From Candidatus Thorarchaeota archaeon (GTDB lineage: Archaea; Asgardarchaeota; Thorarchaeia; Thorarchaeales; Thorarchaeaceae), in NCBI GenBank assembly GCA_016839345.1, contig JAEOUL010000114.1, positions 1-47,048 of the forward strand: a stretch of DNA of 47,048 bases, read 5' to 3'. The position numbers were made by a program, and so were the translations under genes. The number at the start of each line of letters is the position of its first letter. Within the stretch, counting starts at the first letter, position 1. The notes below the pieces were generated by a model. That model was not told where the DNA came from. It worked only from the letters and a program-made list of their open reading frames with translations, and made no database searches. Shown here in pieces: positions 31,597 to 39,244 of the stretch.

Positions 31597-32324
31597 TCCT
31601 TTTTGGACTTGGCAGGATTTAGGAAGTTCTCTATCTCATCCCGTGTAAGTTTAGCGAAGGTTCGAGTTGTTTTAGGAATTTTCGCTATCTCAACATTATC
31701 TGACGACAAATCCTTCTCATCTGACTCTCGAAGTGCATTAAGAGCAATAATTATTGCATTATTCATACTCATCTTACGAGAGTAGTTTTTCTCAATAAAT
31801 TCTCCAGCTCGAGCTGCACCTCTACCAAGAACTGCAGCTAAGAAACCCCAATAAGTTCCCACTGGGTCAGTTACAAACAATTTTGGTGAACCATCATAAT
31901 CATTGGAGCCAATTATCATGGCTACTCCATAAGGTCGTGCTCCACCTCCTTGTGTGAACTGAGCCTTCAAGTCGCAGATATGCTCAGCTAATGCTTCTGC
32001 AGGAACAGGTTCTTCATATGTTAACCAATATGATTGTGCTTTGATTCTAGCTTCAGCTATTAACTTTCGTGCGTCAGCAGTAAGACCAGATGTCGCAACG
32101 CCTACGTGGTCATCAATTTGGGATATCTTCTCCACACTATCTGGTTCTTGAAGGGGCTTGATCTTCTTCTTTGCGAGAAGAATCACTCCCTCATCAACAA
32201 GAATTCCAATTGATGTTTCACCGAGCTCAACTGCTTTCTTTGCATACTCCGCGGCGAATATCCTTCCATCAGGACTAAAGATACTTGTACTCATATCATA
32301 GCCAGAGCCAGAGATCCCAAACAC
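31593..32324 (-). CDS. psmA: Proteasome alpha subunit
   Basis: 243 residues. The alpha-type N-terminal helix and YD signature are present: GYDMSTSIFSPDGRIFAAEYAKKAVELG. DEGVILLAKKKIKPLQEP and DHVGVATSGLTADARKLI follow. Seven copies form the outer gate ring of the 20S core. The GTG at 32324 has GGAGG upstream. A TATA box (32378-32387) places the transcript start near 32354; the genes down to Rrp42, and perhaps further, form one superoperon. Confidence 0.95.
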   Translation of the reverse strand: MFGISGSGYDMSTSIFSPDGRIFAAEYAKKAVELGETSIGILVDEGVILLAKKKIKPLQEPDSVEKISQIDDHVGVATSGLTADARKLIAEARIKAQSYWLTYEEPVPAEALAEHICDLKAQFTQGGGARPYGVAMIIGSNDYDGSPKLFVTDPVGTYWGFLAAVLGRGAARAGEFIEKNYSRKMSMNNAIIIALNALRESDEKDLSSDNVEIAKIPKTTRTFAKLTRDEIENFLNPAKSKKE

Positions 32325-32377
32325 AGTACTTCCTCCAAGAGTCTTTGATACACATCGGAAGTCAGAGATTTACCTAA

Positions 32378-32387
32378 GATATAATCC
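32378..32387. promoter_or_regulatory. TATA box of the proteasome-exosome operon
   Basis: GATATAATCC (minus GGATTATATC) about 27 bases upstream of a predicted start near 32354. It is near-symmetric and could also fire to the right into the possible RNA at 32405. Confidence 0.5.
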
Positions 32388-32404
32388 AACAATTCCGATG
32401 AGTC

Positions 32405-32540
32405 AAAAGGACTCCGTTGTTACCAACCTGGGCATTCCTGCCACAAGGCGCTGGGTCGAAAACTCAGACCTACACTCATAAAGCTTCTGGTACATCCTCA
32501 TAATGATAGATACCAGAATATTCCTAATGTAATTTGATTT
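32405..32540 (+). ncRNA. Candidate structured RNA of unknown class
   Basis: A GC-richer island between two AT-rich promoters, without a reading frame. Hairpins visible: GAGTC/GACTC (32400-32414), GGCA/TGCC (32431-32442), CTGGG/CTCAG with a 7-base loop (32451-32467), and CTGGTA/TACCAG (32487-32516) followed by a T-rich stretch. The TATA-like element at 32378 could serve it. No tRNA, SRP, RNase P or guide-RNA pattern fits. This is inference from layout and pairing only. Confidence 0.3.
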
Positions 32541-32948
32541 TCACTCCTGTAGTAGATAGAGATAAACAATGAATCCAAGAGAGAGTATTATCGTTGCGGC
32601 GCCTACAAATAGACCAAACATGGTAGAAGCCATTATTGCTAGAATTATCAGGAGTATAATAATTTCAGTCCAACCAGCCCTGACCTCAGTCAGCATCAAT
32701 CTGAGATTGATTGCAGTAACTGAAATGAAGACAAAGAACCCAAACATTACTAGCACTTCAATCAAAACTGTAACAGCGGGATTGATACTGTTCAATGTAC
32801 CTACAGGGCTTGAATCGATAACTTCTGGTGAAGACCAAGCCCAAAGAGCTAGTCCGAGGATTAGAAATAACGTAGCTAGTATAGTTGTAATAATTGAGGA
32901 GCGTACCATTTCGCTTCTTTCAGGGGTTTCTTCGCTCACTGTCTTCAC
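32541..32948 (-). CDS. Small membrane protein, 3-4 helices
   Basis: 135 residues with hydrophobic segments near 17-40, 60-85 and 92-134, the last possibly two helices. The GTG start at 32948 begins MKTVSEETPERSEMVRS, a charged cytoplasmic N-terminus. No family recognised. It is flanked by the metal transporter genes on the same strand, 78 bp away, but has no sign of belonging to them. Confidence 0.55.
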   Translation of the reverse strand: MKTVSEETPERSEMVRSSIITTILATLFLILGLALWAWSSPEVIDSSPVGTLNSINPAVTVLIEVLVMFGFFVFISVTAINLRLMLTEVRAGWTEIIILLIILAIMASTMFGLFVGAATIILSLGFIVYLYLLQE

Positions 32949-33026
32949 ACCGACCTTGGAACCCGAGAAGCCTATGTATCACACTTAAACATACCGACAG
33001 AATCAACGATGTCCAGTACACTTGAA

Positions 33027-33965
33027 TTAATGATTATGATGATGCGTTTCATTTGACTCAGCCATGACTTTCACAAAGGCATCCTCAATATCTTCATCAT
33101 TTACGTCGAGCTTTGCATGAACCCTCTCTCTTATTCTTCTGATTTGTAGCGCAAGTATGTATGATAGTGCAGCAAGAATTCCTGCGATTGCGCTTGGTGA
33201 TACATACAACACAAAGGATGAGGCGATACCAATTATTTCAGCACTGAGTGCAATCAGGAATACCGAAAAGATTACACCACGTACTGACTTCACCAACTCA
33301 TTTGATGCTGCAGCTGGAGCAATCATTATTGCATATACCAGGATAGCTCCAACTGCTTTCGTGGCAAGAGCGATTGCCAGTGCTGAAACAACAAGCATGA
33401 GATAATGATATGCGCGTGCGTTCATTCCATGTGCAATTGACCCTTCCATATCAACACTAACATATACGAACTCTTTGTTAAACATCAAGGTGATGACTCC
33501 CAGAAGAGCCGCCGTACTTGCCAAGAAAATAACATCAATGTTATTGAGTAACAAGATATCACCTATAAGATAACCCCAGATCTGGGGGACACGGTAGGGG
33601 GGAATGTAGTACATCAAGAAAACTGCGAGACTCATAGAAAGTGCAAACGAAACACCCACTGCAACCTCCATCTTTTGTGTAATTCCTGACTCGCCGGCAT
33701 AACCTGTGAACACTGCTACAAGAATTGCAAACATCAAAGCTCCGATAATTGGGTCAAACCAAGGTGCTATTCCAGAATCTTGCAGAAATATCCCAAGAGC
33801 TGTTCCACCCAAGGCAGCGTGTGCCACTCCGGATGCCATGAATGACAATCCACGAAAGACGAGGAATGTTCCACTAGCTGCAGCCACAATTGCTATCATG
33901 AATGCTCCAATTAATGCTCTCTGAAGGAAAGGGCTTGTGAGAATTACTTGTAGGATGTCAATCAT
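33027..33965 (-). CDS. znuB: ZnuB/MntB-type metal ABC transporter permease
   Basis: About 312 residues and eight to nine membrane helices, with motifs of the zinc/manganese cluster: RGLSFMASGVAHAALGGTALGIF, EFVYVSVDMEGSIAHGMNARAYHYL, and VGAILVYAIMIAPAAASNEL. The tail is cytoplasmic and ends in a His-rich SNETHHHNH, a probable metal-binding sensor. The ATG at 33965 is chosen over a TTG nine bases earlier; both overlap the ATPase gene. Confidence 0.9.
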   Translation of the reverse strand: MIDILQVILTSPFLQRALIGAFMIAIVAAASGTFLVFRGLSFMASGVAHAALGGTALGIFLQDSGIAPWFDPIIGALMFAILVAVFTGYAGESGITQKMEVAVGVSFALSMSLAVFLMYYIPPYRVPQIWGYLIGDILLLNNIDVIFLASTAALLGVITLMFNKEFVYVSVDMEGSIAHGMNARAYHYLMLVVSALAIALATKAVGAILVYAIMIAPAAASNELVKSVRGVIFSVFLIALSAEIIGIASSFVLYVSPSAIAGILAALSYILALQIRRIRERVHAKLDVNDEDIEDAFVKVMAESNETHHHNH

Positions 33966-34761
33966 GTCTGTCAATCCCAGAGTCTCTTGTCATGCAGTAT
34001 CGGTGCCCAGAATGTTCCACAATCCTTGCTGTTGGTCCATAAACTTTCTTAATGAGTTCCGGATCCATGACTGAGCAAGGTTCACCTATTCCAATCACAG
34101 TGTTCTTCAAGAGAAGAACATCTTCAACAAGTGTGTGGACAGGGTTGAGGTCGTGTGTGACCATGATTATGCTCACATCATTCTCTTTGTGATATTTGCC
34201 AAGAGCCTCAACAATCATGTCTTGACTTTCAATATCTGTGCCAGCTAACGGTTCATCCAGTACCAAGATTGATCCCTCACTAGCTAATGCTCTAGCCACC
34301 AAGACTCGTTGTCTCTGCCCTCCAGAGAGTTCAGGGAAGGGTCGTTCCCAGAGATCTTCCATGTCTACCTGTTGAAGCGCATTCTTGGCTATTGCGATGT
34401 CTTTTGATGAGGCGAAACGAGGTGGGAGTTTCTTGAGTAATCTCCCCATCAAAACGATATCTTTCACTTTCATAGGTATTGAGAGTTCGATTCTATCTCG
34501 CTGTGGAACATATCTCACAAATTTACGTATCTTTCCAGCCTTTTTCTGAGAGTCAAATCCATTGACTTTGATGCTACCACGGAATGGTTTGATGAGTCCA
34601 AGAAAAGTCTTCACGAGAGTAGATTTTCCTGATCCATTAGGGCCGATTATCGCCATGAAACTCGGAGATTTGATATCAAATGTAACATCATGAAGAGCAA
34701 GTTCACCATTAGGATAACGAACTGCGAGATTTTGTGCTTCGAGCAATGGAACTGCTTTCAT
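33958..34761 (-). CDS. znuC: ZnuC/MntA-type metal ABC transporter ATPase
   Basis: 267 residues. Walker A GPNGSGKSTLVKTFLG, Q-loop VPQRDRI, signature LSGGQRQRVLVARALA, Walker B ILVLDEPLAGTD, H-loop VTHD. It powers the permease encoded next. The start codon overlaps the NikR stop (TGATG), so regulator, ATPase and permease are one transcript. The tail has a short His/Cys segment (EHSGHRYC). Confidence 0.92.
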   Translation of the reverse strand: MKAVPLLEAQNLAVRYPNGELALHDVTFDIKSPSFMAIIGPNGSGKSTLVKTFLGLIKPFRGSIKVNGFDSQKKAGKIRKFVRYVPQRDRIELSIPMKVKDIVLMGRLLKKLPPRFASSKDIAIAKNALQQVDMEDLWERPFPELSGGQRQRVLVARALASEGSILVLDEPLAGTDIESQDMIVEALGKYHKENDVSIIMVTHDLNPVHTLVEDVLLLKNTVIGIGEPCSVMDPELIKKVYGPTARIVEHSGHRYCMTRDSGIDRHD

Positions 34762-35159
34762 CAGTTTCCACCTCCCAAGATACTAACTTCTACCTTCATC
34801 ACCTTTTTCTGCGCACGAAGTTTCTTTAGGAACTCACGAACATGATTTGCATTTGCAGTTACAACCATCACTTCAATACAATTTCCTTCACTTGTGTGAT
34901 CGTGAATTAATCCTGTAAGAGCATCACTATATTCATGTTGCACTGCACTGATGCCATGACCCTGACCTTTCTTTGAATAAAGTGCGGTAATCACAGCTGT
35001 GACAGTACCTTTTACATTCTCAACTGTGCGATGTTCAGACAGCAATGTTTGAACAGCGTGTCGAACAGCGTCGGACCTATTAGCGAATTTTCCTTGTTCT
35101 TGTAGGAATTCTAAATCTTCGAGATCCGAATCGGTCATAGAAATGGCAACTATGGGCAT
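34761..35159 (-). CDS. nikR: NikR-family metal-responsive repressor
   Basis: 132 residues from the ATG at 35159, which has GAGGTG upstream; longer versions of the frame run into the promoter. A ribbon-helix-helix domain (IVAISMTDSDLEDLEFLQEQGKFANRSDAVRHAVQTLL) is followed by an ACT-like domain. The nickel ligands of NikR (His76, His87, His89, Cys95 in E. coli) are present with exact spacing: H in AVQHEY, H-D-H eleven and thirteen residues later, and C six further (EGNC). It is cotranscribed with a ZnuBC-type transporter and faces the binding-protein gene, with a palindrome between. Confidence 0.9.
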   Translation of the reverse strand: MPIVAISMTDSDLEDLEFLQEQGKFANRSDAVRHAVQTLLSEHRTVENVKGTVTAVITALYSKKGQGHGISAVQHEYSDALTGLIHDHTSEGNCIEVMVVTANANHVREFLKKLRAQKKVMKVEVSILGGGN

Positions 35160-35184
35160 CATTTGCACCTCAGCATTGCTCGAG

Positions 35185-35201
35185 TTAGTAACTATTACTA
35201 A
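35185..35201. promoter_or_regulatory. Palindromic operator between nikR and znuA
   Basis: TTAGTAA-CTA-TTACTAA, seven perfect pairs around three bases, in the 87-bp divergent region. It sits next to the TATA elements for both directions and is the natural site for the NikR protein, which binds inverted repeats. Confidence 0.65.
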
Positions 35202-35202
35202 A

Positions 35203-35213
35203 ATGTTATTAAG
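35203..35213. promoter_or_regulatory. Divergent TATA elements of znuA and nikR
   Basis: TGTTATTAAGG on the plus strand predicts a start near 35235 for znuA (TTG 35247). Its complement CCTTAATAAC gives a start near 35183 for nikR, within the operator. Confidence 0.4.
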
Positions 35214-35246
35214 GATTTGGCTAGATGATTTTCTGGAGTGACTGAT

Positions 35247-36323
35247 TTGAAACGGAAGCATTGTGCTTTAATCCCACTTACATTGTTCCTGTTACCACTC
35301 ATCATGAGTTCTGTGGTCCTAGATGTACATGCTCAAGACGAGCCTGCACATAATGTTGCAGTTTCGGTAGCTTCACTCGCGGGGATAGTCCAAGAAGTGG
35401 GGGGTCAACATATCAGCACATCTATCCTACTTGAGCAAGAAACTAATCCTCATGCTTTCACTGTTAGTCCTGAGATTATCGCTACAGCAGATGCAGCAGA
35501 TCTACTCGTTTTCACAGGTCACTTCGACTGGGAGAAAGATCTTGCCAATCAGACAGCTACCCCATTCATCACACTTCATGATGCTGATGCATGGGAGAGC
35601 TATGAGGATTATGGTGCTATGTTATCACCCATGCCAGGCGGAGAGGAAGAACCTATTGGAGGTGAGCATGAGGAGCACGAGCACGAGGGAAACTTGCACG
35701 GATTCTGGCTTCTTCCGCGAAACGCTCTGGCAGTTGCCAATGCCACTCGGGCAGCTCTCACAACACTCAATATCACATTGATAGCTGATTGGACCTCCAA
35801 TTTCAACGAATTCGCAGAATCAATAGATGATTTACAAAATACCATTGATACACTTGATGAAATCCATGGCTTCTCTGAAATGCATGCAGTTGTTGTGTTT
35901 CCTGCAGAGGCTTATGTTGCAGAAGCCTTTGGGATAACAGCAGATGCAGTTCTACAGATTGAGGAAATCACTCTTACAGGACCAAAATTGATTGGTGTAC
36001 AGAATGCTATTCGAAATGGAAGTATCAATCTGATCATCGGTTCTGATGTTGCTCAGTTTCAAGCAGGTGGAGAATTTGCTTATCAGCTCCAAGCGGATTA
36101 TGGCGGCATTCTCATGTGGTGGAAAACTGTCTTCTATGCAGAATCAGAGTACTTTTGGATGATGAACTACAATCTTGGAGCGCTTGTTTCTGGTCTAGAA
36201 GGAAGGTCTGGTGCTACTGTGGACAATACAACGAACATAGGCCTAGCTGCACTCTCGAGTGTTCTCCTTGTTCTAGTAGCAATAGAATCAGTACTGTTAT
36301 TCATGCATGCTAAAGAGAATTGA
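35247..36323 (+). CDS. znuA: ZnuA-type metal-binding protein, membrane-anchored
   Basis: About 358 residues. The TTG at 35247 has GGAGTGA five bases upstream and gives a clean signal peptide (KRKHCALIPLTLFLLPLIMSS) ending at VHA-QDEP. Cluster-9 binding-protein features: PHAFTVSPEIIATADAADLLVFTG (metal His), a His/Glu-rich loop (GGEHEEHEHEGNLHG), and AVVVFPAEAYVAEAFG. At the C-terminus a single helix (LAALSSVLLVLVAIESVLLFM) tethers it to the membrane. It is divergent from nikR and is the binding component for the ZnuBC-type pair; zinc, manganese or nickel are all possible. Confidence 0.88.
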   Translation: MKRKHCALIPLTLFLLPLIMSSVVLDVHAQDEPAHNVAVSVASLAGIVQEVGGQHISTSILLEQETNPHAFTVSPEIIATADAADLLVFTGHFDWEKDLANQTATPFITLHDADAWESYEDYGAMLSPMPGGEEEPIGGEHEEHEHEGNLHGFWLLPRNALAVANATRAALTTLNITLIADWTSNFNEFAESIDDLQNTIDTLDEIHGFSEMHAVVVFPAEAYVAEAFGITADAVLQIEEITLTGPKLIGVQNAIRNGSINLIIGSDVAQFQAGGEFAYQLQADYGGILMWWKTVFYAESEYFWMMNYNLGALVSGLEGRSGATVDNTTNIGLAALSSVLLVLVAIESVLLFMHAKEN

Positions 36324-36328
36324 TGTTT

Positions 36329-36745
36329 CTATTTACTAACTTGAGTTCCGAGTCTCATGTTATATACTGTGAACTCTAATTCGGTTAGTTCATCTTGAAG
36401 TTTCCTGTATTTCTTGTCAAACTCATCTTGACCTATTATTCCCGCCTTCTTGTCTGAAACCAATTGTTTCAGTGCTTTCTGACGTTCATGGATCTTCTTC
36501 TTCAACTCCTCCCATTCTTCCCTATTTGAAGAAACAGAATTTGCCCAACTCTTGCTTGCATCATCATCCTGGTCCAGTTTGTGTACTATTTCGTCAAGTG
36601 ATTCCTTAATTTTTCCTGAGTCACTGGACTTCTCTGATTCTTTGTTCAAATTTCTCACCAACCGTCGGTTCAAGAGTACGTTTCTGATATATGCCTTCAG
36701 TTTAGGTAGTAGACTAACTAAGAATTCGGGAAGAATTAGAATCAA
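36329..36745 (-). CDS. Coiled-coil protein of unknown function
   Basis: 138 residues. Residues 1-25 are moderately hydrophobic (ILILPEFLVSLLPKLKAYI), possibly an amphipathic membrane anchor. Two charged helical regions follow, the second (WEELKKKIHERQKALKQLV, then YRKLQDELTELEFTVYNM) with heptads like an SHOCT-type or coiled-coil hairpin. The TTG start at 36745 is uncertain, as no ribosome-binding site is visible. It lies 62 bp downstream of the aldehyde oxidoreductase gene and converges with znuA. Confidence 0.5.
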   Translation of the reverse strand: MILILPEFLVSLLPKLKAYIRNVLLNRRLVRNLNKESEKSSDSGKIKESLDEIVHKLDQDDDASKSWANSVSSNREEWEELKKKIHERQKALKQLVSDKKAGIIGQDEFDKKYRKLQDELTELEFTVYNMRLGTQVSK

Positions 36746-36807
36746 GGTAGTAATAGGAGTGTGCCTACAGTTGCAGTGGACCTGTGGAACAGGCTACCAG
36801 ATAGAAA

Positions 36808-38589
36808 CTAGAGATTCGTCAATCCCAGTTTTTTTAATGCTGTATCAGAAGGTCTACCTGTTTTTCTATTCCATTTTCTATACTCATAATACTCATCCAG
36901 TTGAGAATCGACATCAGGTACAAAATCATCTGTAGCGCTCTCGGGATGTGGTTTCAAAAATTGTTTTGGAAGTTTCTCGTCATCTGTCTTCAAACCACAT
37001 TTGAGATTGAAGAGTCGTTTCATGGTGACTGCTCGTGCACCAATCTTCAAGATGTCTTCAAGTTGGTAAGAAACTCCGGTTGCGAGATTCAGTAATTCAA
37101 TGATGGTTTCTGGTGGAACAATCGCAAAATGACACATTATCACAGAATCAAAGAATGCCCTGAAGTCTTGAGCTCTTGCTGCTGTCTTACCTTTGCTGTC
37201 GTTTTCTAATCTATCGCCTGCATTAATGCCAAGTTGTCGAAACTCTTGGCCCATGTCTATAGAATACATATCTCCCTCCATGTGAGATGCTCCTCTAGCG
37301 GCAACTGTATAGACTGTTGCCATTCCTGAAAACGCACGGGGGTCATGGTTAGGAATTTCCATTCCTCTTACATGAAGCACTATGTCTTCCGCTGAATGTT
37401 TCTTAGCAACTGAAACTGATCCCTCGGCCAGTAAATCCCCTACACCTTCTCTCTTGGCAATAGTATGAATTGTATCAATGACTCCATCCGGATCATTCCA
37501 TGTGAATCCATAGTCTGCCTTTCCGATATCACATAAATGGGTCGCAAAGGCAATAGTGCTCCCGCAACTGATTGTATCCATCCCATACTGGTTACAAAGA
37601 TTGTTCATTAGTGCGATTTTTCTTAGATCCGAAATTAACATGTTCGATCCAAAAGAAGCAATGGTCTGAAACTCAGGACCACCAATATCATTCAATTCAT
37701 ACTCTGGAACTGTAACTCTTCTTCCACACCCTATAGGGCATGAGTAGCAAGCAGACCGTCCTGTGAGAATCTCCTTCATAGATACGGCATTAATCAAATC
37801 AGCATCGTCAAACTCAATCTCTTGGAAATACTTGATAGGCATGTCGTTGAACATCATAGCAATATCCACGTACATGGCTGTTCCTTGATCGCTGAGCATT
37901 GACATCGCTTCACCTAGCGTCTTTCTGGACGTTTGTGCAAGTTTCCTGAACTCGTCAGGAGTATGAATAGGTACTTTGGCGTTACCACCTACAGCTATTG
38001 CTTTGAGGTTTTTTGACCCCATTACTGCACCAAGACCACATCGTGCAGACACCCGCTCGTTCGTAACAATGCTAGCAAACTTAACCTGATTCTCACCTGC
38101 GGGGCCAATACAACAAACCTGTACCCGACCAAGATTCTTCTTCAAAGATTTCTGTGTTGATCCAGTCATTTTACCCCACAGATCTACCGCAGAGAGAAGG
38201 GATACGTTTCCATTATCAATGTGTAGCGTTACGGGGTTCTCTGCTCTACCCCTAATCAGAATACCATCAAATCCTGAAAACTTCAAAAATGCTCCAAAGT
38301 GTCCTCCAACATGCGATTCACCCCAGAGGTTTGTTAAAGGGGATTTCCCGCAAACAACATGACGTCCTGTGCATGGAGCGAGTGTACCAGTCAATGGACC
38401 TGTCATGAAGAGAAGAATGTTGTCAGGGTCTAGAGGGTTAACACTAGGGTCAAGATGCTCGTAAAGAAGCCGAATTGCGTATCCACTCCCGCCAAGGAAA
38501 TGAGTCGATATTGAGTAGTCTATCTCAAGATTGCTAATTTCATCTTTTGACAGGTCTACGACCAATATTTGACCCATGTACCCTGTCAT
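36808..38589 (-). CDS. aor: Tungsten-dependent aldehyde ferredoxin oxidoreductase
   Basis: 593 residues. Family segments: MGQILVVDLSKDE, FLGGSGYAIRLL, TGPLTGTLAPCTGRHVVCGKSPLT, GHFGAFLKFSGFDGILI, RCGLGAVMGSKNLKAIAV. The 4Fe-4S ligands are CYSCPIGC plus a late Cys in SVIMCHF. It oxidises an aldehyde to the acid and reduces ferredoxin with a tungsten bis-pterin. It is last of a four-gene operon (dehydrogenase, kinase, aldolase, this gene), so its likely substrate is the short aldehyde the aldolase releases. Confidence 0.92.
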   Translation of the reverse strand: MTGYMGQILVVDLSKDEISNLEIDYSISTHFLGGSGYAIRLLYEHLDPSVNPLDPDNILLFMTGPLTGTLAPCTGRHVVCGKSPLTNLWGESHVGGHFGAFLKFSGFDGILIRGRAENPVTLHIDNGNVSLLSAVDLWGKMTGSTQKSLKKNLGRVQVCCIGPAGENQVKFASIVTNERVSARCGLGAVMGSKNLKAIAVGGNAKVPIHTPDEFRKLAQTSRKTLGEAMSMLSDQGTAMYVDIAMMFNDMPIKYFQEIEFDDADLINAVSMKEILTGRSACYSCPIGCGRRVTVPEYELNDIGGPEFQTIASFGSNMLISDLRKIALMNNLCNQYGMDTISCGSTIAFATHLCDIGKADYGFTWNDPDGVIDTIHTIAKREGVGDLLAEGSVSVAKKHSAEDIVLHVRGMEIPNHDPRAFSGMATVYTVAARGASHMEGDMYSIDMGQEFRQLGINAGDRLENDSKGKTAARAQDFRAFFDSVIMCHFAIVPPETIIELLNLATGVSYQLEDILKIGARAVTMKRLFNLKCGLKTDDEKLPKQFLKPHPESATDDFVPDVDSQLDEYYEYRKWNRKTGRPSDTALKKLGLTNL

Positions 38590-38599
38590 CTCATCACAC

Positions 38600-39244
38600 C
38601 TAGAACTCTTTCATCATTTCCCATATATCTTGTTCATCCTCAACAACATCTTCAGGGAGTTCTATTGGTTTGCCTACCTGTTTTGCAGTCATGTATATTT
38701 TACACACACGTTCCAAAAGAATTGAGAGAAAGAGTGCATCCTTCAGAGTTTTTGCGCAGCATACAGCACCGTGATTTGCTATGAGCGCCGCGCTTCGTTC
38801 TTCAAGGACCTCAACCACATTCTTCCCGAGCTGTTTAGTTCCAGGCATAGCGTACTTACTGACTCGTATCCCGGCACCTAGTTTCGATACAAACTCATCA
38901 AGAATCGGAGGAAGAGGTTCATGAAGAATTGCCATTGCAGAAGCATACAAACTATGGGTATGAACAATAGCTTGAGCATCATTTCGAGTTCGGTATATTT
39001 CAAGATGCATCGGTTTTTCGACACTAGGATTTCTGGTTCCTTCTAGCTCGTTTCCTTCCATGTCAATTACGACCACATCGTCTACAGTCATTTCTGTGTA
39101 ATGAACTGAACTTGGGGAGATGACAACATGGTCTCCAATTCTAATGCTTGCATTTCCAGAAGACCCAATGACCAAATCGTGTTTAATCATCTCTAGGCAG
39201 ATATCAAGTAATTCCTTCTTCTCTTTCTCGTACAAGTCAGTCAC
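38600..39244 (-). CDS. Class II aldolase (fuculose-phosphate aldolase type)
   Basis: 214 residues. The zinc and substrate motifs of the AraD/FucA family are all there: GSSGNASIRIGDHVVISPSS, NPSVEKPMHLEIY (the catalytic Glu), AQAIVHTHSLYASAMA (zinc H-x-H), and ALIANHGAVC (third zinc His). It cleaves a 1-phosphoketose to dihydroxyacetone phosphate and a small aldehyde such as lactaldehyde or glycolaldehyde. It overlaps the kinase gene by 8 bp, which supports a kinase-aldolase sequence. Confidence 0.88.
   Translation of the reverse strand: MTDLYEKEKKELLDICLEMIKHDLVIGSSGNASIRIGDHVVISPSSVHYTEMTVDDVVVIDMEGNELEGTRNPSVEKPMHLEIYRTRNDAQAIVHTHSLYASAMAILHEPLPPILDEFVSKLGAGIRVSKYAMPGTKQLGKNVVEVLEERSAALIANHGAVCCAKTLKDALFLSILLERVCKIYMTAKQVGKPIELPEDVVEDEQDIWEMMKEF

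Noticed and set aside
32400..32480. A tRNA on either strand, because of CTGGG-TCGAAAA-CTCAG and a D-arm-like GGTTGGTAAC
   Set aside because: The T-loop lacks the standard TTC-R-A frame, no acceptor stem pairs, and the D-like and T-like arms face in incompatible orders.
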